64,000 bases of DNA, taken from assembly GCF_900100965.1 (NCBI RefSeq), contig NZ_FMUJ01000008.1:186001-250000 (forward strand), read 5' to 3'. How positions within the stretch are numbered: position 1 is the first letter of the stretch; each line of letters begins with the position of its first letter. The position numbers were made by a program, and so were the translations under genes. The notes under the pieces were generated by a model, which saw only the letters and a program-made list of their open reading frames with translations, ran no database searches and was not told the origin of the DNA. This stretch comes from Variovorax sp. EL159. Lineage in GTDB: Bacteria > Pseudomonadota > Gammaproteobacteria > Burkholderiales > Burkholderiaceae_C. Shown piece after piece: positions 16,150 to 23,943 of the stretch.

Positions 16150-17765
16150 GGTGTGTCTGCGGTGGCCGGGGTCGAATCGGGGGCGGTGGAGGCTGGGCGT
16201 GGCGAGGTTGGCGAGGTGGTTGCGGTATGCCCTGTCGCGTCGCTGAAAGCGGCGGCCAGCAGCGATTGTTCGCTCCATTCGCCGCGCTCGAACACCGCCA
16301 CCAGCCGGCCGGCGCTCATGACGCCGATGCGGTCGCACATGGCCATCAGCTCGCGCAGGTCGCTCGACACCATCAAGAGCGCCTTGCCGGCGTCGGTCAT
16401 GCGGTCGAGTTCTGCGTACAGGTCGGCGCGCGCGCCGACGTCCACGCCGCGCGTGGGCTCGTCGAGCAGCAGGACCTTGCATTCGCGGTGCAGCCAGCGT
16501 GCGAACACCACCTTCTGCTGGTTGCCGCCGCTCAGGGTGGCAACCGGTTGCTCGATGCTGCGCGAGCGGATGCGCAGCAGTTCCACCAGCCGCTGCGCGA
16601 TGCCGCGCTCCTTGGCGCGCAGCAGCCAGCCGGCATGCGAGATCGCGCCCAGGTCGCTCAGCGTCGCGTTGACACGGATCGACTGGGTGAGCAAGAGGCC
16701 TTGCGACTTGCGGTCTTCGGTGACCAGCCCGATGCCGGCGCGGATGGCCTGCATCGGCGAGCGCCAGCCCTTGCGCACGCGCTGCACGGGCTCTGCACCG
16801 GTCTTCGCGTCATAGAGGGAAATTTCACCGCGATCGGCGCGATCGGCACCGAACAGCAGCCGCACCAGCTCGGTCCGGCCCGAGCCGACCAGCCCGGCCA
16901 GGCCCATGACCTCGCCGGCACGCAAGTCGATGTCGACATCGCGCACCACCTGTGCCCGGCCCAGGCCGCGCGCGCTCAGCAGCACCGGCCCGGCGACGCG
17001 GCGGTCGCGGCCTTCGTGCTCGTGCACCGCGCGGCCCACCATGCGCTGCACCAGCTCGGATTCGCGCACGCCGGCCATCGCGCGCACGTCGACCAGCTTG
17101 CCGTCGCGCAGCACCGCCACGCGGTCGGCGATGCGCTGCAGCTCTTCGAGGCGGTGCGACACATAGACGATGGCCACGCCGCGCGCCTTCAGCAGTTCGA
17201 TCTGCTCGAACAGGTGCGAGGTCTCGCGCGGCGTGAGCATGGCGGTGGGCTCGTCGAGCATCAGCACGCGCGTGTCGTCCTGCAGGTTGCGCGCGATCTC
17301 GACCATCTGCTGCTGGCCGATGCCCAGCCGCGCCACGGGCGTGGCCGGGTCGATGTTTTCCATGCCGATCTTGGCGAGCTGGCGCGCGGCCAGCTCATGC
17401 AGCCTGGCCTTGCGTATCCAGCCGGTCTTGTTGGGCAGGCGGTCGAGCAGCAGGTTCTCGGCCACCGACAGCGTGGTGACCAGCCCCAGCTCCTGCATGA
17501 CCATGCGCACGCCCTGACGCTCGGCGTCGCGGCGCGAGCCAGGATGGAACGGCTTGCCGTCGAGCAGCATCTGGCCGCGCGTGGGTTGCACCAGGCCGCA
17601 GACGATCTTCGACAGCGTGCTCTTGCCGGCGCCGTTCTCGCCCGTGAGCGCAAGCACTTCACCGGCGTTGAGCACGAGCGAGACGTCGTCCAGCACCGGC
17701 GCCGCGTAGTCCTTGCCGAGCGCACTCAGCGAGAGCACGGGCGCGCTGCGATCGTTATCAGCCAT
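16146..17765 (-). CDS. rbsA: Ribose ABC transporter ATPase (two ATPase domains)
   Basis: 539 aa, ATG at 17765. Two ABC cassettes. The first has Walker A GENGAGKST (about residue 43), a modified signature RLGIGQQQMVEIAR and Walker B VLMLDEPTA. The second has the altered P-loop GLVGSGRTEL, signature LSGGNQQKVVFARWL and Walker B VLLLDEPTRG. The altered second P-loop is usual in monosaccharide ATPases. The C-terminus has a Thr/Pro/Ser-rich tail of about 30 residues not typical of the family. It energises ribose uptake with RbsB and RbsC. A dispersed repeat separates it from rbsB. Confidence 0.95.
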   Translation of the reverse strand: MADNDRSAPVLSLSALGKDYAAPVLDDVSLVLNAGEVLALTGENGAGKSTLSKIVCGLVQPTRGQMLLDGKPFHPGSRRDAERQGVRMVMQELGLVTTLSVAENLLLDRLPNKTGWIRKARLHELAARQLAKIGMENIDPATPVARLGIGQQQMVEIARNLQDDTRVLMLDEPTAMLTPRETSHLFEQIELLKARGVAIVYVSHRLEELQRIADRVAVLRDGKLVDVRAMAGVRESELVQRMVGRAVHEHEGRDRRVAGPVLLSARGLGRAQVVRDVDIDLRAGEVMGLAGLVGSGRTELVRLLFGADRADRGEISLYDAKTGAEPVQRVRKGWRSPMQAIRAGIGLVTEDRKSQGLLLTQSIRVNATLSDLGAISHAGWLLRAKERGIAQRLVELLRIRSRSIEQPVATLSGGNQQKVVFARWLHRECKVLLLDEPTRGVDVGARADLYAELDRMTDAGKALLMVSSDLRELMAMCDRIGVMSAGRLVAVFERGEWSEQSLLAAAFSDATGHTATTSPTSPRPASTAPDSTPATADTP

Positions 17766-17789
17766 CGATGGGCAACCTCATTCATTCCA

Positions 17790-17880
17790 GAAACACCACG
17801 GAACCGGCTTCGCCGGGCCGTTGATGTTGCCCCCGGTAGGGGTTGGCGAAGCGACACGAAGTGCGCGAAGCCTGGGGGCG
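17790..17880 (-). repeat. Dispersed intergenic repeat, copy 3, inside the rbs operon
   Basis: On the minus strand: CCCCCAGGCTTCGCGCACTT, CGTGTCGCTTCGCC, an ACCCCTACCGGGGG hairpin, GGCCCGGCGAAGCCGG and GGTGTTTCTGG. It lies in the 123-bp gap after the rbsB stop, the usual place where a hairpin separates an abundant binding-protein mRNA from its transporter genes. Confidence 0.88.
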
Positions 17881-17888
17881 AGCAACAT

Positions 17889-18842
17889 TTACTTCGACGA
17901 CTTGGTGACCAGCACCACGTCGGTCTTCACTTCGGCGGGCATCTCCGATTGCTTCTTCTTGTCGGCGATGGCCTTCAGCGCGGTCTCGATGCCGAACACG
18001 GCCTGCTTGGCCGCGAACTGGTCGGCCGTGGCGAGCACGCGGCCATCGGCCAGCATCGGCTTGATGGCGCCGATGTTGTCGTAGCCCACCACCAGCACCT
18101 TGCCGGTCTTGCCGGCGGCCTTGACCGCGGCGACCGCGCCCAGTGCCATGCTGTCGTTGCCGGCCAGCAGCGCCTTGAGGTCGGGGTGCTCGCGCAGCAT
18201 GCCGGCGGCCACGGTGTTGCCCTTGTCGATTTCCCACTGGCCCGACTGCACGCCCACCACCGTCACGCCGGCGGCCTTCATCGCGTCTTGATAGCCCAGC
18301 GTGCGCTGCTGCGCATTGAAGGTGGTCGACACGCCTTCGATGATGCCGACCTTGTCGCCGGCCTTCAGCTCCTTGGCGAGCGCGTCGCCCACCAGCTTGG
18401 CGCCGGCACGGTTGTCTGGGCCGACGAAGGGCACCTGGATGCCCTTTTCCTTGAGGGCGGCGGCGTCGAACTGGTTGTCGATGTTGACGACGAGGATGCC
18501 CTTGTCGATGGCCGCCTTGATTACCGGCACCAGCGCCTTCGAATCGGCGGGCGCGATGACCAGCGCGTTGATCTTCTGCGCCATCATCTGCTCGACCATC
18601 TTGATCTGGGCGGAGGTGTCGGTCTCGTCCTTGATGCCGTTGGCCACCAGCGTGTACTGCGAGGCGTTGGCCTTCTGGTGCGCCTTGGCGCCGTCTTCCA
18701 TGGTGCGGAAGAATTCATTGGCCAGCGACTTCATGACCAGCGCGACCTTCGGCTTGTCCTGGGCGAAGGCGGGCGATGCGGCGATGGCGCCCAGCAGCGT
18801 CAGTGCGGCAGCGCTTTGCAGGGTACGGCGGGTGAACTTCAT
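17889..18842 (-). CDS. rbsB: Ribose ABC transporter substrate-binding protein
   Basis: 317 aa. ATG at 18842 with CAGGAGACAC upstream. A cleavable signal peptide ends in ASPAFA-QDKP. Type I periplasmic-binding fold (KVALVMKSLANEFFRTMEDGA, INALVIAPADSKAL, NIDNQFDAAAL, LLAGNDSMALGA, VVGYDNIGAIKPM), the standard RbsB/sugar-binding pattern. It binds the sugar in the periplasm and delivers it to RbsC-RbsA. It is the first gene of the operon, directly behind the RbsR operator. The ligand is assigned as ribose from linked rbsK and rbsD. Confidence 0.94.
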   Translation of the reverse strand: MKFTRRTLQSAAALTLLGAIAASPAFAQDKPKVALVMKSLANEFFRTMEDGAKAHQKANASQYTLVANGIKDETDTSAQIKMVEQMMAQKINALVIAPADSKALVPVIKAAIDKGILVVNIDNQFDAAALKEKGIQVPFVGPDNRAGAKLVGDALAKELKAGDKVGIIEGVSTTFNAQQRTLGYQDAMKAAGVTVVGVQSGQWEIDKGNTVAAGMLREHPDLKALLAGNDSMALGAVAAVKAAGKTGKVLVVGYDNIGAIKPMLADGRVLATADQFAAKQAVFGIETALKAIADKKKQSEMPAEVKTDVVLVTKSSK

Positions 18843-18911
18843 GGTGTGTGTCTCCTGAGGTGGTTGAGCGGTACGCCGGTCTCTGGCCGGGGCTCCGATG
18901 TTAACCACCGG

Positions 18912-18933
18912 AAACGTTTGCGCAAACGTTTGC
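18912..18933 (-). promoter_or_regulatory. Putative RbsR operator (overlapping palindromes)
   Basis: AAACGTTTGCGCAAACGTTT (18912-18931) is a perfect 20-bp palindrome containing two AAACGTTT cores 10 bp apart. GCAAACGTTTGC (18922-18933) is itself a 12-bp palindrome. Such CG-centred cores are typical of LacI-family operators, including E. coli RbsR. Located 70 bp before the rbsB start. Confidence 0.8.
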
Positions 18934-19045
18934 TAATCGGGGCTAACCCTGAGATTCCAGGGCCCTGAAAAGCGGCCCGAAGACCTGCCGGGCGGGCCTG
19001 AAACCTTGCTCGCCTAAAATCGCCGGTTACCCAAGAGGACCCCCC

Positions 19046-20137
19046 ATGAGTTTGCAATGCGGCATCGTCGGCCTGCCCAACGTCGGTAAATCCACCCTTT
19101 TCAATGCGTTGACCAAGGCCGGCATCGCGGCGGAAAACTATCCGTTCTGCACCATCGAGCCCAACGTGGGCGTGGTGGAAGTGCCCGACCCCCGGCTCGC
19201 GCAACTGAGCGAGATCGTCAACCCCGAGCGCGTGGTGCCCGCCATCGTCGAATTTGTCGACATCGCCGGCCTCGTGGCCGGTGCCAGCACCGGCGAAGGC
19301 CTGGGCAACAAGTTCCTGGCCCACATCCGCGAGACCGACGCCACCGTCAACGTGGTGCGCTGCTTCGACGACGAGAACGTGATCCACGTGGCCGGCAAGG
19401 TCGACCCGATCTCCGACATCGAAGTGATCCAGACCGAGCTTTGCCTGGCCGACCTCGCCACGGTCGAGAAGGCGCTGCACCGCCACACCAAGGTGGCCCG
19501 CTCGGGCGACAAGGACGCGCAAAAGCTGGTCGGCCTGCTCGAGCGCTGCCAGGCCGCGCTGAACGAAAACACGCCGGTGCGCGCGCTCGAGTTCACGAAG
19601 GAAGAGCTGCCGCTGGTCAAGTCGTTCACGCTCATCACCGCCAAGCCCGCGATGTTCGTCGGCAACGTGGCCGAGGACGGTTTTGAAAACAACCCGTACC
19701 TCGATCGCCTGCGCGAGTACGCCGCCAAGCAGGGCGCGCCCGTGGTCGCCATCTGCGCCAAGATCGAAGCCGACCTGGCCGAGATGGACGAAGAAGACAA
19801 GAAGATGTTCCTGGCCGAAATCGGCCAGGAAGAGCCGGGCCTGAACCGCCTGATCCGCGCGGCCTTCAAGCTGCTGGGCCTGCAGACGTATTTCACCGCC
19901 GGCGTGAAGGAAGTGCGCGCCTGGACCATCCACATCGGCGACACCGGCCCGCAAGCGGCCGGCGTGATCCACGGCGACTTCGAGAAGGGCTACATCCGCG
20001 CCCAGACCATCGCCTTCGAAGACTACATCGCGTTCAAGGGCGAGCAGGGCGCGAAGGACGCGGGGAAGATGCGTTCGGAAGGCAAGGAATACGTCGTGAA
20101 GGATGGCGACGTGATGAACTTCCTGTTCAGTTCCTGA
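19046..20137 (+). CDS. ychF: Redox-regulated ribosome-binding ATPase YchF
   Basis: 363 aa, ATG at 19046 with AAGAGGA upstream. N-terminal Obg-family nucleotide-binding domain: P-loop GLPNVGKST (residues 8-16), switch region NYPFCTIEPN, G3 DIAGLVAGAS. The G4 position is the NxxE type rather than NKxD, which gives ATP specificity in this family. A coiled-coil insert lies around 130-200 and a C-terminal TGS domain around 280-360 (LQTYFTAGVKEVRAWTI, GFEKGYIRAQTIA-like). Universally conserved protein that binds the ribosome and is linked to translation and oxidative-stress control. Length and order match E. coli YchF (363 aa). Confidence 0.97.
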   Translation: MSLQCGIVGLPNVGKSTLFNALTKAGIAAENYPFCTIEPNVGVVEVPDPRLAQLSEIVNPERVVPAIVEFVDIAGLVAGASTGEGLGNKFLAHIRETDATVNVVRCFDDENVIHVAGKVDPISDIEVIQTELCLADLATVEKALHRHTKVARSGDKDAQKLVGLLERCQAALNENTPVRALEFTKEELPLVKSFTLITAKPAMFVGNVAEDGFENNPYLDRLREYAAKQGAPVVAICAKIEADLAEMDEEDKKMFLAEIGQEEPGLNRLIRAAFKLLGLQTYFTAGVKEVRAWTIHIGDTGPQAAGVIHGDFEKGYIRAQTIAFEDYIAFKGEQGAKDAGKMRSEGKEYVVKDGDVMNFLFSS

Positions 20138-20154
20138 GTTGATTCGCAGCGCGG

Positions 20155-21138
20155 CTACTTGGCCGCCTGCTGCTTGCCCCACACCACCGTGTTGTCCACC
20201 GCATAGGCGGCACACACCACCTTGCGTTCCGCGCAGCCCTTGAGGTGCTCGGTCAGCGCGGCCGAGTTGGTGGCGGTGCCGAACTTGTTGTCGCTGGTGA
20301 TCAGGAACGCGCGCGGCCGTGCCTGCAGCAGGAACTGGCGGTACGCGATGCGTATCTGCGCGGGGTCTGCACCAACGGCCGGCAGGCCGGCTTCATCGGC
20401 CAGATCGGCATGGCCCGAAGGCGTGGGCTCTCCGTTGGCATCGAGCACCACGCCGACGTTCTTCAGCAGGTCGCGCCACTTCGCCATCTCCGCGATCACG
20501 CGCGGCGGCAGTTCCATCACCCACTGCGCCGGATAGGCAAAGCCGAGGTTCGCGCCGCCGGGCGCCACGCTGTCGGTGACGCCGACCAGACGGCCTTCTT
20601 CATCGAAGAGCCCGCCGCCGCTCGAACCCGAAGACACCGGCGCGGAGGTCTGGATGATCGGCAACTGGCCCTGTGCCCGCGGCCGCAAGGCGGAGATGAG
20701 GCCTTCGGTCAATGTGAGCTCGAGCCCGTGCGGGCTGCCGATGGCGAACACGCGCTGGCCGACACGCAGGCCTTCGGCCGGTGCGATCTGCACGGCCGGC
20801 AATTGCAGCGGTGTCTCGGTCAACAGCACGCACAGGTCGCGCGATGGATCGGGGTCGCGCAGGACGCTCTTGATCTTGATGGTCGTCTGGCCCTGGGTCA
20901 CGGTGGCCGACACCGCCTCGTTCACCACATGGCAGGCCGTGACCAGTGCCGCAGGCGTCACGGCCACCGCGCTGCCGATGCTGGTCTTGTCGGTGCCCTG
21001 GTCGCCCTTGACGGTCCAGACCGCGGGCGACGCCTTGCGAAAAACATCCTCGGGCGAGAGCGCCCACGCATGACAGGCGAGGGCGCCGAGCCAGAGGCCG
21101 GCTGCCAGGGGTTTGCAGTGCCGGATGGATTTTTTCAT
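20155..21138 (-). CDS. Secreted trypsin-like serine protease
   Basis: 327 aa, ATG at 21138. N-terminal signal peptide (CKPLAAGLWLGALACHAWA). Residues about 30-200 form a chymotrypsin/DegP-like double barrel with the triad His in LVTACHVV, Asp in PSRDLCVLL and Ser in SSGSSGGGLFDEEG. No PDZ domain follows. Residues about 205-327 form a separate domain of unknown role, ending in a Cys-bearing segment (HLKGCAERKVVCAAYAVD) that recalls the DUF4189 pattern. It is likely periplasmic. Lacking PDZ, it differs from DegP/DegS. Convergent with ychF, with only 17 bp between the stops. Confidence 0.85.
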   Translation of the reverse strand: MKKSIRHCKPLAAGLWLGALACHAWALSPEDVFRKASPAVWTVKGDQGTDKTSIGSAVAVTPAALVTACHVVNEAVSATVTQGQTTIKIKSVLRDPDPSRDLCVLLTETPLQLPAVQIAPAEGLRVGQRVFAIGSPHGLELTLTEGLISALRPRAQGQLPIIQTSAPVSSGSSGGGLFDEEGRLVGVTDSVAPGGANLGFAYPAQWVMELPPRVIAEMAKWRDLLKNVGVVLDANGEPTPSGHADLADEAGLPAVGADPAQIRIAYRQFLLQARPRAFLITSDNKFGTATNSAALTEHLKGCAERKVVCAAYAVDNTVVWGKQQAAK

Positions 21139-21267
21139 TCGCGTGAGTGTAGGAAGCAGGTGCGCGGGTTCCCCGTAGGCGGGGGCGCTGTGTCACTGGG
21201 TGTCAAAGCCCCGTGGGCCTGTTGTTAGACTGCGCGCGCTCCGATTTCTCCACAAGGCCTGCCACCC

Positions 21268-21942
21268 ATGCTCACCGTCCACCATCTGAACAACTCGCGC
21301 TCGCAGCGTGTGCTCTGGCTGCTTGAAGAACTCGAGTTGCCCTACGAGATCGTTCACTACCAGCGCGATCCGCAGACCATGTTGGCACCCGCTTCTCTGC
21401 GGGCCGTGCATCCGTTGGGCAAGTCACCGGTGGTTACGACAGATGACGGCATCACGCTCGCGGAATCGGGTGCGATCGTCGAGACGCTGATCGAGCGCTA
21501 CGGCAACGGCCGCCTGGCGCCCGCGGCCGGCACGCCGGAAGCGATCCGCTACCGCTACTGGCTGCACTTCGCCGAAGGCACGGCCATGTCGCCGCTGCTG
21601 CTGAAGCTGGTGTTCGACCGCATCGAAACGAGCAAGATGCCGTTCTTCGCGAAGCCTGTGGCCAAGGCGATCGCGGCGAAGGCCAAGTCGGCGTTCATCC
21701 TCCCGAACATCGCGAGCCATCTGAACTTCATGGAAGCAGAGCTTGGCAAGAGCGAGTGGTTTGCGGGCGATGCCTTCACCGGCGCGGACATCCAGATGAG
21801 CTTTCCGGTCGAGGCCTCGCAGGCGCGTGGCGGGCTCGATTCGAAGCGGCCGAAGCTGATGGCGTACCTGGAGCGCATCCACGCGCGTCCTGCCTACAAG
21901 CGCGCGCTGGAACGCGGCGGCCCTTACGGCCTGTTGAGCTGA
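21268..21942 (+). CDS. Glutathione S-transferase
   Basis: 224 aa, ATG at 21268. N-terminal thioredoxin-like domain (1-80: LNNSRSQRVLWLLEELELPY, PLGKSPVVTTDDGITLAESGAI with the glutathione-binding cis-Pro and ES pair) and an all-helical C-terminal domain (about 90-210, WFAGDAFTGADIQMSFPVEA with the N-capping box). The catalytic residue is Ser or Asn in the LNNSRS segment, not Tyr. Cytosolic dimer that conjugates glutathione to electrophiles; the substrate is not assignable. Single gene, facing the yqaA-like gene. Confidence 0.92.
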   Translation: MLTVHHLNNSRSQRVLWLLEELELPYEIVHYQRDPQTMLAPASLRAVHPLGKSPVVTTDDGITLAESGAIVETLIERYGNGRLAPAAGTPEAIRYRYWLHFAEGTAMSPLLLKLVFDRIETSKMPFFAKPVAKAIAAKAKSAFILPNIASHLNFMEAELGKSEWFAGDAFTGADIQMSFPVEASQARGGLDSKRPKLMAYLERIHARPAYKRALERGGPYGLLS

Positions 21943-21963
21943 CGCTTCGGCGCGTGTCTCATC

Positions 21964-22434
21964 TCAAGACGGAAAGATGTAGAGCAACCCGACCGTCATG
22001 GTCACATAGCGCAGGAATTTTCCGATCGCCATGTAGGCCACGCAGGGCCAGAACGGCAGCTTGAGCCAGCCCGCCACCGCGCACAGCGGATCGCCCACGA
22101 TGGGCAGCCAGCTCAGCAGGCAGGCCTTCGGCCCCAGGCGTTCGAGCCAGCCGAGCACGCGCACGTGGTGCTTCGAGTGCGCGTACTTGTCGGCCACCTT
22201 GTGGGCGGCGTAGCCCATCCACCAGTCGACCGCACCCCCCAGCGTGTTGCCCACGGTCGCCACCACGATGGCTTGCCAGAACAGGTCGGGGTTGAGCTTG
22301 AGCAGGCCGAACAGAATGGGTTCGGAGCCCACCGGCACCAATGTCGCGGAGACGAATGCGGCGACGAACAGGGTCGAGAGACCGTACTGCGGCAGCGCCA
22401 GCAGCGCCATGAGGGAATTGAGCCAGGCTTCCAT
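21964..22434 (-). CDS. YqaA-type membrane protein (DedA/VTT superfamily)
   Basis: 156 aa, ATG at 22434. Upstream codons in frame lack family similarity. About four membrane segments, with the VTT-type features GLSTLFVAAFVSATLVPVGS, VATVGNTLGGAVDWWMGY and a loop ending in GPKACLLSWLPIVGDPLCAVAGWL. DedA-superfamily proteins are linked to lipid scrambling and membrane homeostasis. This short YqaA branch has no firmly known substrate. Convergent with the GST gene and divergent from dusB. Confidence 0.88.
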   Translation of the reverse strand: MEAWLNSLMALLALPQYGLSTLFVAAFVSATLVPVGSEPILFGLLKLNPDLFWQAIVVATVGNTLGGAVDWWMGYAAHKVADKYAHSKHHVRVLGWLERLGPKACLLSWLPIVGDPLCAVAGWLKLPFWPCVAYMAIGKFLRYVTMTVGLLYIFPS

Positions 22435-22608
22435 AAGGTCGGCGGAGTATAGGCAGCGCTCACGTCGCGGCCACGTGGGAGAAGTCCCCGCGAAGCAACG
22501 GTGTTTACGCCTGTGCCGAAGGCGCAAATCGTTTCAGTCGCTGAAATGCCACGTGGCTACAATCGTGCCTCATTTTTCAGCAGCCGAACTCGCACAGCTC
22601 CCTTCCAA
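22435..22608. other. Divergent gap ahead of dusB-fis with two small hairpins
   Basis: Between the yqaA-like start and dusB. It holds two short inverted repeats on the plus strand, CGCCT/AGGCG around 22507-22525 and TTTCAG/CTGAAA around 22532-22546. They might shape the dusB-fis leader. I see no clear -35/-10 pair. Confidence 0.35.
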
Positions 22609-23673
22609 ATGACCCTGCAGATCGGCACCCACACGCTGGAAAACCGCCTGTTCGTCGCGCCCATGGCCGGCGTGACGGACCGGCCCTTCCGCATGCTGTG
22701 CCGTGCACTCGGCGCGGGTTATGCGGTCAGCGAGATGGTCACCTCGCGCAAGGAACTGTGGGGCACGCTCAAGACCTCGCGCCGCGCCAACCACGATGGC
22801 GAGCCTGGCCCCATCGCGGTGCAGATCGCCGGCACCGACGCGGCCATGATGGCCGAGGCCACGGTCTACAACATCGAGCGTGGCGCGCAGATCATCGACA
22901 TCAACATGGGTTGCCCTGCCAAGAAGGTCTGCAACAAGTGGGCCGGTTCGGCGCTGATGCGCGACGAGCCGCTGGCGCTTGAAATCGTGCAGGCCGTGGT
23001 CGACGCCGCGCAGCCGTACAACGTGCCGGTCACGCTCAAGATGCGCACCGGCTGGAGCGAAGAACACCGTAACGCAGTGAAGCTCGCGCGCGATTTCGAA
23101 TCGGCCGGCGTGCAGATGCTCACCGTGCACGGCCGCACGCGCGAGCAAGGCTACAAGGGCTTCGCCGAGTACGACACCATTGCCGCCGTCAAGGCCGCCG
23201 TGCGCGTGCCGGTGGTGGCCAACGGCGACATCCGCTCGCCCGAGAAGGCGCGCGACGTGCTCGCGGCCACCGGCGCCGACGCGGTGATGGTCGGCCGCGC
23301 CGCGCAAGGCCGGCCCTGGATCTTTCGCGAGATCGCCCACTTCCTGGAAACCGGCGAGCACCGCGCGCCGCCACTGGTGGCGGAAGTGCGCCGCTTGCTG
23401 CTCGACCATCTGGTGGAGCACTATGCGCTGTACGGCGACTACAGCGGCGTGCGCACCGCGCGCAAGCACATCGGCTGGTACGTGCGTACGCTGCCCGACG
23501 GCGAAGCGTTCCGCGCGTGCATGAATCTCATCGAGGACTGTGCCGAGCAACTGCGTGCGGTCGGCGACTATTTCGACGGGCTGGCGGACCGCATGGATCG
23601 CATGCCCGTGCAGCACCTGGTGGACGAAGAGGCGTTGCCAGGTGAAGAGGAGACGGCCTGCGCCGTCGGTTGA
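22609..23673 (+). CDS. dusB: tRNA-dihydrouridine synthase B
   Basis: 354 aa from the ATG at 22609 (MTLQIGTHTLENRLFVAPMAGVTD). The frame is open upstream, but the homologous start is here. FMN-binding TIM barrel (1-245) with the active-site Cys in NMGCPAKKVCNKWAGSA, plus TVHGRTREQGYKG and VVANGDIRSPEKA. The helical tRNA-binding domain is C-terminal (about 250-330). It reduces specific uridines in the tRNA D-loop with NADPH. It is the first gene of the conserved dusB-fis pair, 17 bp before fis, so it is co-transcribed. Confidence 0.95.
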   Translation: MTLQIGTHTLENRLFVAPMAGVTDRPFRMLCRALGAGYAVSEMVTSRKELWGTLKTSRRANHDGEPGPIAVQIAGTDAAMMAEATVYNIERGAQIIDINMGCPAKKVCNKWAGSALMRDEPLALEIVQAVVDAAQPYNVPVTLKMRTGWSEEHRNAVKLARDFESAGVQMLTVHGRTREQGYKGFAEYDTIAAVKAAVRVPVVANGDIRSPEKARDVLAATGADAVMVGRAAQGRPWIFREIAHFLETGEHRAPPLVAEVRRLLLDHLVEHYALYGDYSGVRTARKHIGWYVRTLPDGEAFRACMNLIEDCAEQLRAVGDYFDGLADRMDRMPVQHLVDEEALPGEEETACAVG

Positions 23674-23690
23674 AAAAAAGAGAAGAAGCA

Positions 23691-23927
23691 ATGAGCAAGA
23701 AACACATCGAGGACTGCGTGCGCACCAGTCTTGACAGCTACTTTCGCGATCTGCGCGGCACCGAACCCGACGGCATGTACGAGATGCTCGTGCGCGTGGT
23801 CGAGAAACCTCTGCTCGACGTCGTCATGACGCGCGCGGAGGGCAACCAATCCAAAGCCGCGCAATGGTTGGGCCTGAATCGCAACACCCTTCGCAAGAAG
23901 CTGGTCGAGCACAAACTTTTGAAATAA
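23691..23927 (+). CDS. fis: DNA-binding protein Fis
   Basis: 78 aa, ATG at 23691 behind AGAGAAGAAG. The N-terminal dimerisation helices lead into a helix-turn-helix (EGNQSKAAQWLGLNRNTLRKKL) that is the Fis/NtrC-type DNA-binding unit. Nucleoid protein that bends DNA, activates stable-RNA promoters and helps site-specific inversion in known bacteria. It follows dusB as in enterobacteria, and purH begins 16 bp after its stop, so purH may be read from the same transcript. Confidence 0.95.
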   Translation: MSKKHIEDCVRTSLDSYFRDLRGTEPDGMYEMLVRVVEKPLLDVVMTRAEGNQSKAAQWLGLNRNTLRKKLVEHKLLK

Positions 23928-23943
23928 CTCCACGGCATATCCC

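Noticed and set aside
16128..18968. A 946-codon plus-strand frame across rbsA and rbsB.
   Set aside because: Antisense to two clear transporter genes and to a repeat copy; protein is Gln/His/Arg-rich noise.
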